Positions 1-10,302 of a stretch of 64,000 nt of DNA are shown here, piece after piece. Both the position numbers and the translations under genes were made by a program. Each line of letters begins with the position of its first letter. Position 1 is the stretch's first letter. This stretch comes from Xylaria sp. FL1777 (taxonomy: Eukaryota > Ascomycota > Sordariomycetes > Xylariales > Xylariaceae), in contig MU400688.1 in the NCBI GenBank assembly GCA_022578965.1, positions 1-64,000 on the forward strand. The letters run 5' to 3'. Below the pieces are notes generated by a model. That model was not told where the DNA came from and ran no database searches. It saw nothing but the letters and a program-made list of their open reading frames with translations.

Positions 1-100
1 TCCCCCCCCCCCCCCCACCCCAAACACCCCCCCCCCCCCCCCCCCCGTCCGCCCCCCCCCCCCCCCGCCCCCCCCCCCGGGGGCGCGGGCCGCCCCCCGC
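1..100. repeat. C-homopolymer tract at contig end
   Basis: Nearly uninterrupted C runs broken by occasional A, G or T, passing into GC-rich sequence and then abruptly into ordinary sequence near base 101. It does not contain the CCCTAA repeats expected of a fungal telomere, so a low-quality assembly or read end is the simplest reading. Confidence 0.85.
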
Positions 101-532
101 ATGAGAGCGTCGACACCGGTTCCCTGGCTATTGTGGCTGAAGCCATCCACCTCGTCAAGATGCATTGCCACTAATCAGGGGAGGCGCTTTGGGAGTACGA
201 ATTCGACCGCCGGGATAAGCATCTTCACTCGACTACAGCATTGGCCCGGCGTTACTTGGGTGTTTCAATTGTTTATGGGGATACCTAGCGGCAGCAATAG
301 ATAGACGGCTGTCCACTGTACCACTATAGACAGTGTATAATTTACTTATGAAACTGATACCAACTCGAGCTCTGTCAACTAAAGAGTCCACGGGTCCCAC
401 CGTACTGAGTGTTCTCTTCTCTCTTACCCCAGGACTGTTGAGACGCCCACGTAGACGGAATGCAAGCAGAAGACAGCGAAGAGTATACTCGATGGTCTGT
501 TCCAATTCAGGAGGAAAGGTACAGGTATCTCA
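101..532. other. intergenic, nothing recognised
   Basis: This stretch lies between the C tract and the 3' end of the DUF4385 gene. Short open frames occur on both strands, but none has a recognisable domain or codon pattern. It probably includes the 3' untranslated region of the minus-strand gene. Confidence 0.6.
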
Positions 533-1036
533 TTAGCTCCTATCATGAGTCCTCATCACCTCACGCTGCTCTCTCAAAAACTGCACTTTTTTCCTCTTGT
601 ATCCCTCATGAGCCCGACATCTCATCCAAACCTCGCGGAACACGAGGCTCGCGCCTTCTTTCTCGCTTTTATCAGCATGATTCCCGCTCTTCGGCAACTC
701 CGCCCGCCCCCCGTCTTCATCCTTCCTATACTTGCGCCCACCGGCGTGATTCGCGTATCTCTTAGCCCGCGTCATGCCCATCTGGATGAACTTGCGTGCC
801 ATGTCCATGCCGACGAAGTCGTCCTGCTCGTCGAACTCCTTAAACTTCTGCCAGAGCTCATCCGCGCTCTTCTGGGCGATCGGGACAGTGCGGAAGCGCC
901 AGAGGGGCAGTAGGGCGGCTTTATATGGCTCGAAGGTCAGCACGCCTTGTTCGCCGCGCCCGATGTGGTAACTGATCCATTGGGGGTATGGCATTGTCTG
1001 TTTGAGGAGAGACGGTGCTACTACTGGTTTGGACAT
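533..1036 (-). CDS. DUF4385 family protein
   Basis: Single-exon gene for 167 residues. An in-frame GTG lies upstream, but the first ATG is at 1036 (protein starts MSKPVV), so I start there. The sequence carries the conserved core of the DUF4385 family: GRGEQGVL near residue 30, WRFRT near 45, FVGMDMARKFIQMG near 75 and TRAKRYANHAGGRKY near 90. A basic, hydrophilic tail follows. The family occurs in bacteria and fungi and has no established biochemical function that I know of; the length is ordinary for a single-domain member. No signal peptide or membrane segment is visible, so a soluble intracellular protein is likely. It is the first gene in from the contig end and is transcribed toward it, divergent from the AAA ATPase gene about 1.7 kb away. 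Confidence 0.8.
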   Translation of the reverse strand: MSKPVVAPSLLKQTMPYPQWISYHIGRGEQGVLTFEPYKAALLPLWRFRTVPIAQKSADELWQKFKEFDEQDDFVGMDMARKFIQMGMTRAKRYANHAGGRKYRKDEDGGRAELPKSGNHADKSEKEGASLVFREVWMRCRAHEGYKRKKVQFLREQREVMRTHDRS

Positions 1037-2782
1037 TATGATTTTGTCGTTTTTCACGTGTAGTAGATGGATGTTGAGAATTCGATTTAAGTGAGTGCCA
1101 ATATGAGTGAGTCCATGATGTCATGTCATTATGTCTTTGAAACTGCAACACTCCAGGTTATAGCTATGTCTCTAGCCATCGTCTGTGAAGTCTCATATTA
1201 TTTTCTCTTATATTTCAGAGTATTTTATTATCTAGCGAGTTGCTGCCGGCATCTTTAACACCATGTAGTATTATTTGGCCCAATTAGATAACACAACTTT
1301 TAAGACCTGCTGTTTAAGAGCGGCCGTTTCGCTTCGGTCATACTCATCTAGAACCAATACAATAAAAGTATAAATATAGGTAGCTCAAGTACAGGATCGA
1401 CTTAACGAAGGTAGTGAATGAATAAAGCGCGATTACAACCGAATAAAATGAGGTAAGATAGCTACGTACGTCCAGCATCACACCATTAAACTTATAATAC
1501 CCGGGCTGTGTGATGTCTTAGAAAATACTTAACTAAAACGTATTAACTGTAACGCACCAAACCTCACGGCCTTCACTGCTTAAGGAGGGTTTCCCGTTGC
1601 GGCATCAGTAACGGTGAGAATAATATTCCCACTGCCAGCTTCAGCCAGTCCTCGTATGTCGCGCTAAACGCGCCATTATAGTCGAACCTGTCTTACATTG
1701 AGCTGGGATTCGCGCGAGGGACCTACCACGACGCGAGACCGTGTCAGGGTTACCTGTGACGCGTAAGCTCGCGTTAGACGTTTGTAAGGGCGCCGTTTCT
1801 GGGTACTAGTATGAGACAAGGGAGCCGTTAGAACCTGATAACTGTGCCAAAAGGCTTCTAGATCAGTCTGTGGCGTAAGCCGCGACCAGAACAAGATGTA
1901 CTTGACAGCAGGAGATAACTTTCGTGAAATCAAAAGACCGTAGTCTCAACATATACAATACCTATACACTATCATGATCTCTGTAGGCCATTAATGCCAC
2001 CCTCTATGAGGCTACTTGCGGCTCATTAGTAGGCTTGAGATTTTCCCGAGCAGCATGCACGCCGCTCTTAATAATAATTTATGGCGTTATATCTGCAATA
2101 AAATGGATCCAATTAGGCTGGTCCGCATTTGTTCTCCTGATAGGCCGCCACTTTTCAGGATTCCGGCGTTCTAATAAGAGGTTTCGTGACGTCCTTTCTG
2201 CTCGCACCCGCTTAGAAAATCGGGAGCATGAGAGTGAATTGAATTTGTACACACTACAATGTGATTCATGCGGCTCTCCTCACCGCGTTAATGGTTTCAC
2301 TAAGGTAAGCATCTAACCCTACTTTAGGTACTGGGTAATCATACGGTGTATACTGGGTTATGTAGGTGCTGCCTAATGAGCACATCAACTAACGCAAGAT
2401 ACACCTAACATACATATGCCAAGGGGCATCTCTGCCTGGTTTACTTCACTGTTTGAGTTACACATGTATATTCGTTCCAAGGGTTGGTTGAATCAAAGCC
2501 TGCAGTATCCTAACTACCCTGTTGCCAAACCAACCCAGCGGTATTGAGAGGTCGTAGTATGAGTCACTTCAGACGCGGGCACCCGGGAATTCACCCGTCT
2601 ATTTGCAGCTTATAAAGGATGGAAACAAATATATATTCCCTATTTCTCATCTTATAGATGCTGTACACTTCACATCCGCAGTTGGTCTTTCCTCTGAGCC
2701 TCAGCTAGTCGTCCTAGCTATCCCAGCACAATCCCAACACTCGCTTTTGCTTCTACGTTCGGACTCTTGACATTTGCCCGTC
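1037..2782. other. intergenic between DUF4385 and AAA ATPase genes
   Basis: 1.75 kb divergent intergenic region, moderately AT-rich. Two short frames (1676-1933 minus, 2035-2316 plus) have no recognised domain and no supporting splice sites. The last 200 bases before the ATPase start are pyrimidine-rich and contain TATAAAG near 2610, a plausible but unproven core promoter. Confidence 0.5.
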
Positions 2783-4953
2783 ATGTCTTCGACCACAGGT
2801 GATATATCATTGGGAGAGAATCAAGATGGAGACCCGACTAGAGAGTCCGTGGTTTCTCAAATTTCAGACGTCAACGCCTCTGCTTCTCATCAAGCTAGCG
2901 ACTCCGTAGAAAAACAAGCATCAACTCTGGAGTCCACGCCGAAGTTGGTAACATGCCTGTACGAACAGCAGTGTCGACACGGCTCCCCGAGTCATTGGTC
3001 CGAATTCGAAGGTGTTGATCAAGAGCTCGCAGCTCTCCGTTCGCGCACAGCCAGTGTCCCAATCATTCACCGCTTCACCAAATCCGACGACTACGAATGG
3101 GTTACCAAAAGTATTCAAATTCGTGACGTGTCGATGAGGGAAGTTTTGAAGGAAATTCTCCAAGACTATCAGGATATTGATTTAGATATAAAAGACTATA
3201 CCTTCACCCCTCCATTTGTAAGGGCATCTATTGTCATTCAAGACGATTCTAGCATCTCAACTAACTGACACCTCCGTATCTCTAGATGCCCTTATGCCAC
3301 CGATTCGAGAACCTCAAGGACTTCTCACAGAAAGCTACAGAACCGACTCTCAAGGTTGCAGCCTCAAAATTGCTGGAATTCCTAACCCCTATCCTAGCGG
3401 CCTTAATTGCTTCGATGGCCCACACACGGAAGACTGGTAAAATCCGTTTTAGTGACATCTGGCATATTTTTGCCCCCAACACTCTGGTTAAAGCTAAAAT
3501 CTACGGTGTCGAAGGTGCATGTCGTGTGACGGAGTATCACGAACGAAGAAGTTACTGGAAACTCAATGTGAAGTTTGTTGATTGGAATGGAGAAAGAGCC
3601 GGGTTTTCTAGTGCATATGCGGACATCTCGGAATATCATGGATATTGCCGTGTGACCTCGCTTCCCGTTTTCCCCATCTCATTCCTGGAAGATGCAGCGA
3701 GCTTCACAGCGTCCATGATAGATCGCGGAAAGGTCTTTGAGCAACTTCGCGGCTACCACTTCATGATGGCCAGCGGGACAAAGATGATCCTGAAAGATCA
3801 GAAGCCCGTACGGCAGCCTATCGACGGCAAGGTCTGCGTCGATGCTTACGCATATTACGAAAGCAGTGGTCTCGTCAAGCCGGACTTGAAACCACTTTCT
3901 CCCTCTGAAGACAGTCAAGACACCGTGGTTGAAAATACTGCTAAGAGCAGCGACGACATTGAAAAACATGACGACGACGATTCCTTTGATGAATCTACCA
4001 GACCTGCCAGAGACGTCAGATTCATGGATGTCAAGGTCGAAGGCAACGCAGCCGCCAAGGGACCTGTGAAACGCGTCGAAGACCTTCGGCCATTCACCGA
4101 TGATCAGCGTCTCATAGCCACCGCTTGGGTGAAAGCCTTCGACATGAATAGCAAGCAATGGTGCTCAATATGCGTCGACGACCTGAAGCCCATGACCTGG
4201 AACGACGCAGCCTTCGACAAGCTGGTCCTCCCCGGCGACGAGAAGCAGCTAGCCTGGGAGTTCGTGGAGGCGAAGAGCATGACGGCGAGCGCCCAATTCG
4301 ACGACTTCATCGCGGACAAGGGCCGCGGGCTGATCATCCTCATGTTCGGACCCCCGGGCGTCGGCAAGACGTTCACGGCGGAGGCGGTGGCGCAGAAGGC
4401 GCGGGTGCCGCTGTACGCGATGAGCGCGGCGGAGCTGGGCACGGCGCCGGACAAGGTCGAGAAGGCGCTCGAGCACGCGCTGGGGCTCTGCCGCATGTGG
4501 AACGCCATGCTGCTGCTGGACGAGGCGGACGTGTTCCTGGGCGTGCGCACCACGGACTCGGTCGTGCGCAACGAGCTCGTCGCCATCTTCCTGCGCATGC
4601 TCGAGTACTACCAGGGCACCATGTTCCTGACCACGAACCGCATCGCGAGCATCGACCCGGCCTTCCAGTCGCGCGTCGACCTCTTCCTGCCCTACGCGGA
4701 CCTCACCTGCGCCGCGCGCCGCGAGGTCTGGCTCAACTTCATCGAGCGCGCCGCCGGCGCCTTCGACGTCGCCGATGAAGCCCTGGAGAAGCTCGCGCTG
4801 CTCCCGCTCAACGGTCGCGAGATCAAGAATCTGGTCAAATCCGCCCAGTTGCTGTCGCTTAAGCGGGGCTCCAAGGTCTCGCTGGATAGAGTCTACATGC
4901 TTGCTAAGGGACGCGTGGAGGCGCTGGCGCAGGCTGCTAAGGGCGGTCAGTGA
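2783..4953 (+). CDS. AAA+ ATPase of the fungal DUF7025/AAA type
   Basis: Two exons, 2783-3217 and 3286-4953, joined in phase 0 across a 68-base intron (GTAAGG donor, CTAAC branch, CTAG acceptor), giving 700 residues. An upstream in-frame TTG is not needed; ATG at 2783 is the first good start. The first ~100 residues are hydrophilic. The middle (about 130-330) resembles the DUF7025 region found N-terminal to AAA modules in fungal ATPases. The C-terminal AAA domain has Walker A GPPGVGKT at 500-507, Walker B LLLDE at 554-558, sensor-1 TTNR at 594-597 and a probable arginine finger in FQSR (R608). An acidic linker lies around 350-380. Members of this expanded fungal family are mostly uncharacterised; hydrolysis-driven remodelling is an inference from the motifs. 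Base composition is markedly more GC-rich from about 4,200 to 4,780 than in the N-terminal half. Converges on the biotin ligase gene. Confidence 0.87.
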
Positions 4954-5454
4954 TCGACGGAGGTTATTGTTGGGGTAGGCCGCGCCTTTGATGGAATCCC
5001 ACGTAGCTCTGCACCATAGTTGTGTTCACCAGGCCCCATATATAGAGACGTAGCCTAGTTACTATATAGAGAAATTCACAATCATAGAGTTAGTGTGAGA
5101 GCACGGAGTATGTCTAATAAACCATAGCATTTAGTTATAATATTCCGGTTCTAGAACGGAGGCCGATTACTAGAGAAACGAGTACATGAAAATAATAGAT
5201 GTGTGAAATTTCCGTTGTGGCCTTACCAAGCGAATTAGCCTAGAAGAACTTTAACCCTCAAAACCATCCGCTGAAGAGCCCGAACCTGAATAGCCTCAAA
5301 CAGTAAACACATTGAAGAGTTACTAAGAAGTAGTGAAGCTTTTCCGCGAAGCTATATAGTTTTTCTATCTCTAACCCACCCCTATCTATTGCTCGTTTTC
5401 CCTTTTCTTTTCTTCTTTTTTCTTTGCTTTTTCAGATAATGTTCATGGTGAAGG
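4954..5454. other. convergent 3' intergenic region
   Basis: 500 bases between the ends of the ATPase (+) and biotin ligase (-) genes. It must hold both 3' untranslated regions. A pyrimidine-rich run lies at about 5,370-5,430, immediately beyond the ligase stop codon. No gene seen. Confidence 0.6.
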
Positions 5455-7485
5455 TCATATCTTCCGCTTCACCAAGCCCCTGAAGAAGTCAAAACTGTTT
5501 TCATCGCTCTGCAGAGCCCACATCTTTCCAGTTGGCTCGTCCCTGCCAAGCTCTTCAGCCCTGAGCATGCCCCAGTCAGTGGTGATGCCGACGATACGGG
5601 CCCTGACGCCTCCCTGGGCCTCGAGAGTGACGATTTGGCGGCCGTGCAGCCAGTTATCATAATAGGCATACTCCATATCCCTTGTAAAGCCTTTGCGGAC
5701 AAAGGCCTTATACAGCGTTTCGAGTCGCGTCAGGATGTGAGCGGTGAGCTTCTCAATGCTGAATGATGGTAGATGGGACGGCAGGAGGGCATCGAGAGAG
5801 GTTGTCGGCCGCCCATTGGTGGTGTTAATGCCGATACCTAGGACTATCTGATAAGATCCTGAGGAATAAACGCAGTTCGACAATATGCCGCCGATCTTGA
5901 CGTATGTTGGTTCGTCGGATGAACTGTGAGGGTCCCGCGCATATATGTCATTGGGCCACTTCAGTTTCACAGGTAGTGTTTCATATCCCTTATCGTAAGT
6001 CTTGATGGCTTGGACAATTGCCACCGCAGCCAAGTATTGGATGAATATGACAGGCCGACTCGCTGCTAAGTGCCCAGGGTGGTTAATCACGGTAGACATG
6101 AGAAGAGATCCGGCCGGCGAGACCCAGACGTTGTTACCGCGACCCCGTCCTGCCACCTGAGTAGTAGCCGTGAGTGTGAACCCAGAGGGAAGCTTGGAAA
6201 GAAGCTTGAAGTTCTTTTCTAGAATCGTGTTGGTGCTCGTTAAGACTTCGCCGTACATCAGATAATCCCCCCACTCCTCGGCGTCTGTATCCGTCTGTCG
6301 ATACTCCCTGAGACTTGAGAAGAATGCGTGATGATTGAAGTATGGGGTGGCCTTGACCTCAGGCCATGCATCCTTATGAGTTACGATGCGCTTGACGATT
6401 GTTGTATAGTCAATTAAAGCTTCATTGGTCGAACTAGATGGAGTGGTAAGCTCTCCCGTAATGTCATTGCTAGGGAGTGTGTCTTTCAATTGGTTCATAC
6501 ACCACCTAGTCTCAGGCTTCTCTAAGTGAAATGTATCATGTTCTGATCTGATGTATTCTTCTCCGTTCTCCTTGCTGATAATCTCCTCCCATGAATACAA
6601 CAAATCGTCGACGTTGCTGCTGATGATAGAGGACAAATGAAGGCGGGATAGGGAAGGCACACCTGATGACTCCTGATTCACCTCAAGGCCAAGTTTCGTT
6701 AGGCAAGCCTTCAAGAAGCTTACTCGATCTCCGTCACTCGCTCGAAGGGAAGCGATCAATTCGTTATACCCATCAATATCATGATGGGGGCTCAGGTTGG
6801 CCGGGGCGAATTCGGGGTGTGTCCCAGTAAGGATAGCAGCACCTTGGGCAACTCTACAGTAGACTACTGCTGCGTTTTCCGCGCCTCCATCAACGTCAAG
6901 CTTGTCACCATAGCTGGCCAAGATCTCAACATCATTATTCGGGTCAATGGCATCAACAAATGCGCCGCCGCCATTAAAATATGAAGTGACTACCTCGGGC
7001 ACTACGCCTACGCCCTTGAATGCGGCCTTCCTGACGTTGATCCGCACCGCCTTGGCACCCCTCTCGCTGTTGTACTGGAAGCCTTTAAAGGCGCCACCCC
7101 GGCAGGTACCGGGGAAGAAGGCGAGTTCTCTCGACCCAATGACTTCCATGGGTCTATTGCCGACCTCGAACTCGCACTTCTTAGAACCATAATAGGCACC
7201 GGCGCAAAAGCCGAGATACTTTCCGCCGCGGCGGACATACTGGGAGATGATAGAGTTGCCCTCGCCGTTCAACACACGGCAGTAGCCGAGGTCAGCGCCG
7301 CCGGGAAAGACCAAGAGCGCACACGACGGAGCCCATGGCTCTTTCAGCAGAACAGTATCGGTGATAGGGATGACGGCGTAATTTGGTGACAGGAGACGCC
7401 GCAGGGAGTAGATGGCGTGTTTAACGGACTCGACTGTGGTTCCCGTGCCGTTGTACACGAGGACATTCACTTTGCGGGATGTCAT
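5455..7485 (-). CDS. BPL1: biotin--protein ligase (holocarboxylase synthetase)
   Basis: Intronless 676-residue gene starting at an ATG. The N-terminal ~250 residues form a BPL_N domain, a glutamine-amidotransferase-like fold with the nucleophile-elbow sequence GFCAGAYYG (Cys94). The C-terminal half is the biotin/lipoate ligase catalytic domain: the biotinyl-AMP loop GRGRGNNVWVSP near 445, KLKWPNDIY near 505, KIGGIL near 530, then a C-terminal BirA-like beta domain. The enzyme activates biotin with ATP and transfers it to a lysine of biotin enzymes such as acetyl-CoA and pyruvate carboxylases. Length and domain order match yeast Bpl1 and other fungal ligases. No targeting peptide is evident, so cytosolic action is likely. 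Its start lies about 300 bases from the divergently transcribed COX-assembly gene, so the two may share a promoter region. Confidence 0.93.
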   Translation of the reverse strand: MTSRKVNVLVYNGTGTTVESVKHAIYSLRRLLSPNYAVIPITDTVLLKEPWAPSCALLVFPGGADLGYCRVLNGEGNSIISQYVRRGGKYLGFCAGAYYGSKKCEFEVGNRPMEVIGSRELAFFPGTCRGGAFKGFQYNSERGAKAVRINVRKAAFKGVGVVPEVVTSYFNGGGAFVDAIDPNNDVEILASYGDKLDVDGGAENAAVVYCRVAQGAAILTGTHPEFAPANLSPHHDIDGYNELIASLRASDGDRVSFLKACLTKLGLEVNQESSGVPSLSRLHLSSIISSNVDDLLYSWEEIISKENGEEYIRSEHDTFHLEKPETRWCMNQLKDTLPSNDITGELTTPSSSTNEALIDYTTIVKRIVTHKDAWPEVKATPYFNHHAFFSSLREYRQTDTDAEEWGDYLMYGEVLTSTNTILEKNFKLLSKLPSGFTLTATTQVAGRGRGNNVWVSPAGSLLMSTVINHPGHLAASRPVIFIQYLAAVAIVQAIKTYDKGYETLPVKLKWPNDIYARDPHSSSDEPTYVKIGGILSNCVYSSGSYQIVLGIGINTTNGRPTTSLDALLPSHLPSFSIEKLTAHILTRLETLYKAFVRKGFTRDMEYAYYDNWLHGRQIVTLEAQGGVRARIVGITTDWGMLRAEELGRDEPTGKMWALQSDENSFDFFRGLVKRKI

Positions 7486-7786
7486 GACTGGCCCTCGGTT
7501 GAATTGGCCTCAATTTCGGACGGAAGTGGAGTGTTGGCGAAGAGACCCCGTAGATAATAAAATGGCGCTGCACCCGGAATGGCAGTATTAGACAAGCAAA
7601 AGATGTTGGCCGAAGACTGCCGGACTAATAGCCTCTCGGTGCTCAGGATGACTGATAGCCCACTAAAAGATTACCGCCACCACCGGACACCTCCCCCTAC
7701 CTAGGTAGAAAAAAGCTTCCAGTAGGTAACCAACCAGCTACTGGTATACCGCCGACGCAACCCAGCAACCACATAAAACATACACA
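7486..7786. promoter_or_regulatory. divergent promoter region, BPL1 / COA4
   Basis: 301 bases between two divergent start codons. It contains CTACCTAGGTAG and GTAGGTAACC near 7,700-7,730, members of the TAGGTA-type motif seen in several gene-flanking regions of this window. No clear TATA box. Confidence 0.45.
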
Positions 7787-8262
7787 ATGTCAAAAAAAGA
7801 AGATACAGCTCAGCAGAGTCCAAGTGCACCAGTGGATGACGATGAGCCTGACGAGTGGTACGAATCCATGCTCTGTGCATGTAAATTGGTCTCCCGAAAA
7901 CTAACGTGACTCTTTTTTGTCTGCAGGGACAAGAGAATCTTCAGTACAGGTTGCGCTGGTACGTCGGTGAGAGAAAACAAGACCTCGATGAGGGATTTTC
8001 TCCTTCTCCCTGCGCCAATAAACAGGAGCTGACGAGCTTATCCGGCAGATGAAAACGCCAATTTAACCCAATGCTACTGGGTCAAGAAGGACTGGCGTGC
8101 ATGCAAGCAGGAGGTATGTTGTTATATGTACTGCTCTGAAGGTCTATGCTGACTATGGACCGACCTACCTTGGTGCAGATGGAAATCTTTCGGGCATGCT
8201 GGAAGAAACACAACAATGATGAGAGGACATCTACTAAGGATAACATCGACGAGAAGAAATAG
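7787..8262 (+). CDS. COA4: twin CX9C protein, COA4/Cmc3-type cytochrome c oxidase assembly factor
   Basis: A small gene visible only after splicing. Exons 7787-7857, 7927-7958, 8049-8113 and 8179-8262 join in frame to give 83 residues. All three introns (69, 90, 65 bases) have GT..AG ends (donors GTACGA, GTACGT, GTATGT; CAG acceptors). The protein has a twin CX9C (CHCH) motif: Cys33-Cys43 and Cys53-Cys63, with exactly nine residues in each gap. The intervening KKDWRACK and the helix ending FRACW resemble the COA4/Cmc3 family. Such proteins are oxidised by Mia40 in the mitochondrial intermembrane space and help assemble complex IV. The N-terminus is acidic and lacks a presequence, as expected for Mia40 substrates. 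It lies directly upstream of MGM101 on the same strand. Another CHCH family is the main alternative. Confidence 0.85.
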
Positions 8263-8783
8263 GTGAATTAAGGGATAATTAAGAAGAGAAAAAGGGAAAC
8301 ATGATATTCACTACCTACTTACTTAGCATCTACTCTACTCACTCCTCTGTATAAGAATGTAGTATACAGCCCTGGAGTCAGTTGTATGTACTGGGAGCTT
8401 GTATAATTAATTAATTACTTAATCAATGAGCGTTTAAGTAAGCCTTAGGTTACAGCTTGGAAACTACCGGTGCTTTAGGTAGGTAGGTAGATACCTCACT
8501 TCAACAACCACTGGACTAACCAAGTGAGCCTCAATCTCTTTGGTACCCGTGTAGTTAGTTTACATACCTACCTAGGCAAACCCGCTAGATCCACAGGCAG
8601 GTATGATCAAATAGGGAGCTGCCACTATACCCAAGGTACATACACAACGGAGCAGGGATCCGCCGTAGCGAAACCATTTCGCCAATGAAATTCTCAAGCT
8701 ATCGATTTATTTATTATTCACCACCACACACTACCTCCCTACTTACATCATCACCACACTCGAAAGACTCTCCTCCTTGAACA
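8263..8783. promoter_or_regulatory. intergenic / MGM101 upstream region with TAGGTA motifs
   Basis: 520 bases between COA4 and MGM101. It holds TAGGTAGGTAGGTAG at 8476-8490 and TACCTACCTAGG at about 8566-8577, in opposite orientations, plus an AATTAATTAATTA run near 8405. Function unknown; probably the COA4 3' UTR and the MGM101 promoter. Confidence 0.4.
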
Positions 8784-9826
8784 ATGACGGCCTCACGCGC
8801 CATGTACCCGCTCCGAGCAGTCACCCGACCTCTATTTCTCGTATCCCCAACCGGCACCCGATGTGCAGCGCGAAGATGGGCGGTCACCACGACGGCCAAG
8901 TACGCACAGTCCTCGACCCCTAGCTCATCGTCCACGACCTCCAGGACACCGCCTCCGATCCCACCACGATCGGCCGCGAGACCCGCCGCCGCTGCAACCG
9001 CCGTCTCGCGCAAGCCTATACCCGCCGTATCGGGCGAGCCTCTCCCAGACGCTCCACCAGCCGTGGTGCCGAGCCCCAATGGCAACAACAACAACAACAA
9101 CCACGGCGGCGAGGCGGCGGCGGCAATGAACAACGACCCTGCCGCGGGCGGGCCGATCGACTGGACGAACTCGTACCATGGACTCGGGACTTCAGCGTTC
9201 TCTCCCGAGGCGTCAGCCATTCTGCAGGCGCGTCTGGACCCCGACGACATCGAGGTCAAGCCCGACGGCATCATCTACCTGCCCGAGATCAAGTACCGGC
9301 GGATCCTGAACACGGCGCTCGGGCCCGGCGCCTGGGGCCTGGCGCCGCGGGGCGAGCTGATGGTGCAGGATCGTCTGGTGACGAGGGAGTACGCGCTCGT
9401 GGTGCATGGGCGGTGAGTGTGGTCTCATCTCATTTACTCTATATAGTCCATCTATCCATATCAGCCCAACGCACACACACATTCTCTCTCTCCCTCTTTT
9501 TCTCTCGAAACACTGCCATAACAAACATATTCTAAATAACTAATCCCGGACCCTTGTGTAGATTCGTGGCCCAGGCACGTGGCGAGCAGCAGTACTTCAG
9601 CGAGGACGGGGTGTCGACGGCGGCGGAGGGGTGCAAGTCGAACGCGCTGATGCGGTGCTGCAAGGATCTGGGCATCGCCTCGGAGCTGTGGGACCCGCGC
9701 TTCATCCGCAAGTTCATGAAGCAGCACGCCGTGCAGCAGTGGGTCGAGCACGTCACCACCAAGAAGAAGAAGCAGATCTGGCTGCGCAAGGACGACGAGG
9801 TCCGATACCCGTTCAAGAAGTCGTAG
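8784..9826 (+). CDS. MGM101: mitochondrial genome maintenance protein MGM101
   Basis: Two exons, 8784-9412 and 9562-9826, separated by a 149-base intron (GTGAGT..TAG), give 297 residues; the junction rebuilds an Arg codon in the middle of the core domain. The first ~45 residues are basic and rich in Ser/Thr/Ala without acidic residues, a convincing mitochondrial presequence. Residues 45-125 are a low-complexity Pro/Ala/Ser linker with an Asn run at 101-106 encoded by AAC repeats. From [10 protein letters not shown] (126 on) the conserved Mgm101 core begins: [41 protein letters not shown] [25 protein letters not shown] and [21 protein letters not shown]. Mgm101 is a Rad52-like single-strand annealing protein in mitochondrial nucleoids, needed for mtDNA recombination and maintenance. 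Neighbouring COA4 is also mitochondrial. Confidence 0.95.
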
Positions 9827-10302
9827 TAGCCTTGGATCCTCTCAAGGCCAAGCGATCGAGCAAATTTTCCCGCGGTGAAAGTGGGGGCTGTGGCATTGAT
9901 GAATGATGTGGACTGGAGGCGGGCTGTACGATATGTGTGTACGTATATAAACGCCCAGGGGCATTGTGTGGATATGTCGGTCGGATATACCTACGAGCAT
10001 GTGCATTCCGGTCTGATCAAGGCATAGCAGTCACCGCCGATACATATCCGGCGCTATCATGTCACATCTATATCGCGCCAGCACATGGTAAAATGGCCGT
10101 GGGGTGAGGAATTTCTCCGATAGAACAAAAGATAGAAGCCGCCCAGCAAGGCAACCGCATCGAAAAGATTGCGTATTCATATCCTGCCCTTCGCAGGGCT
10201 TCGTCTACCGAGCCATGTCCCTCGACGCCGTTCAATGACCTATGATATTAAGATTCCAGAACTCCTTACGTCTACTCAGTAGCAATTCCGCATTTGCGAA
10301 AA
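9827..10302. other. convergent 3' intergenic region
   Basis: 476 bases between the ends of MGM101 (+) and the HVA22-domain gene (-). No coding signal. Presumably both 3' untranslated regions. Confidence 0.6.

Noticed and set aside
4158..4778. 206-codon plus-strand frame over the AAA domain
   Set aside because: Out-of-frame shadow of the GC-rich AAA coding sequence; Arg/Gly/His-rich and without domains, while the overlapping frame has complete Walker motifs.
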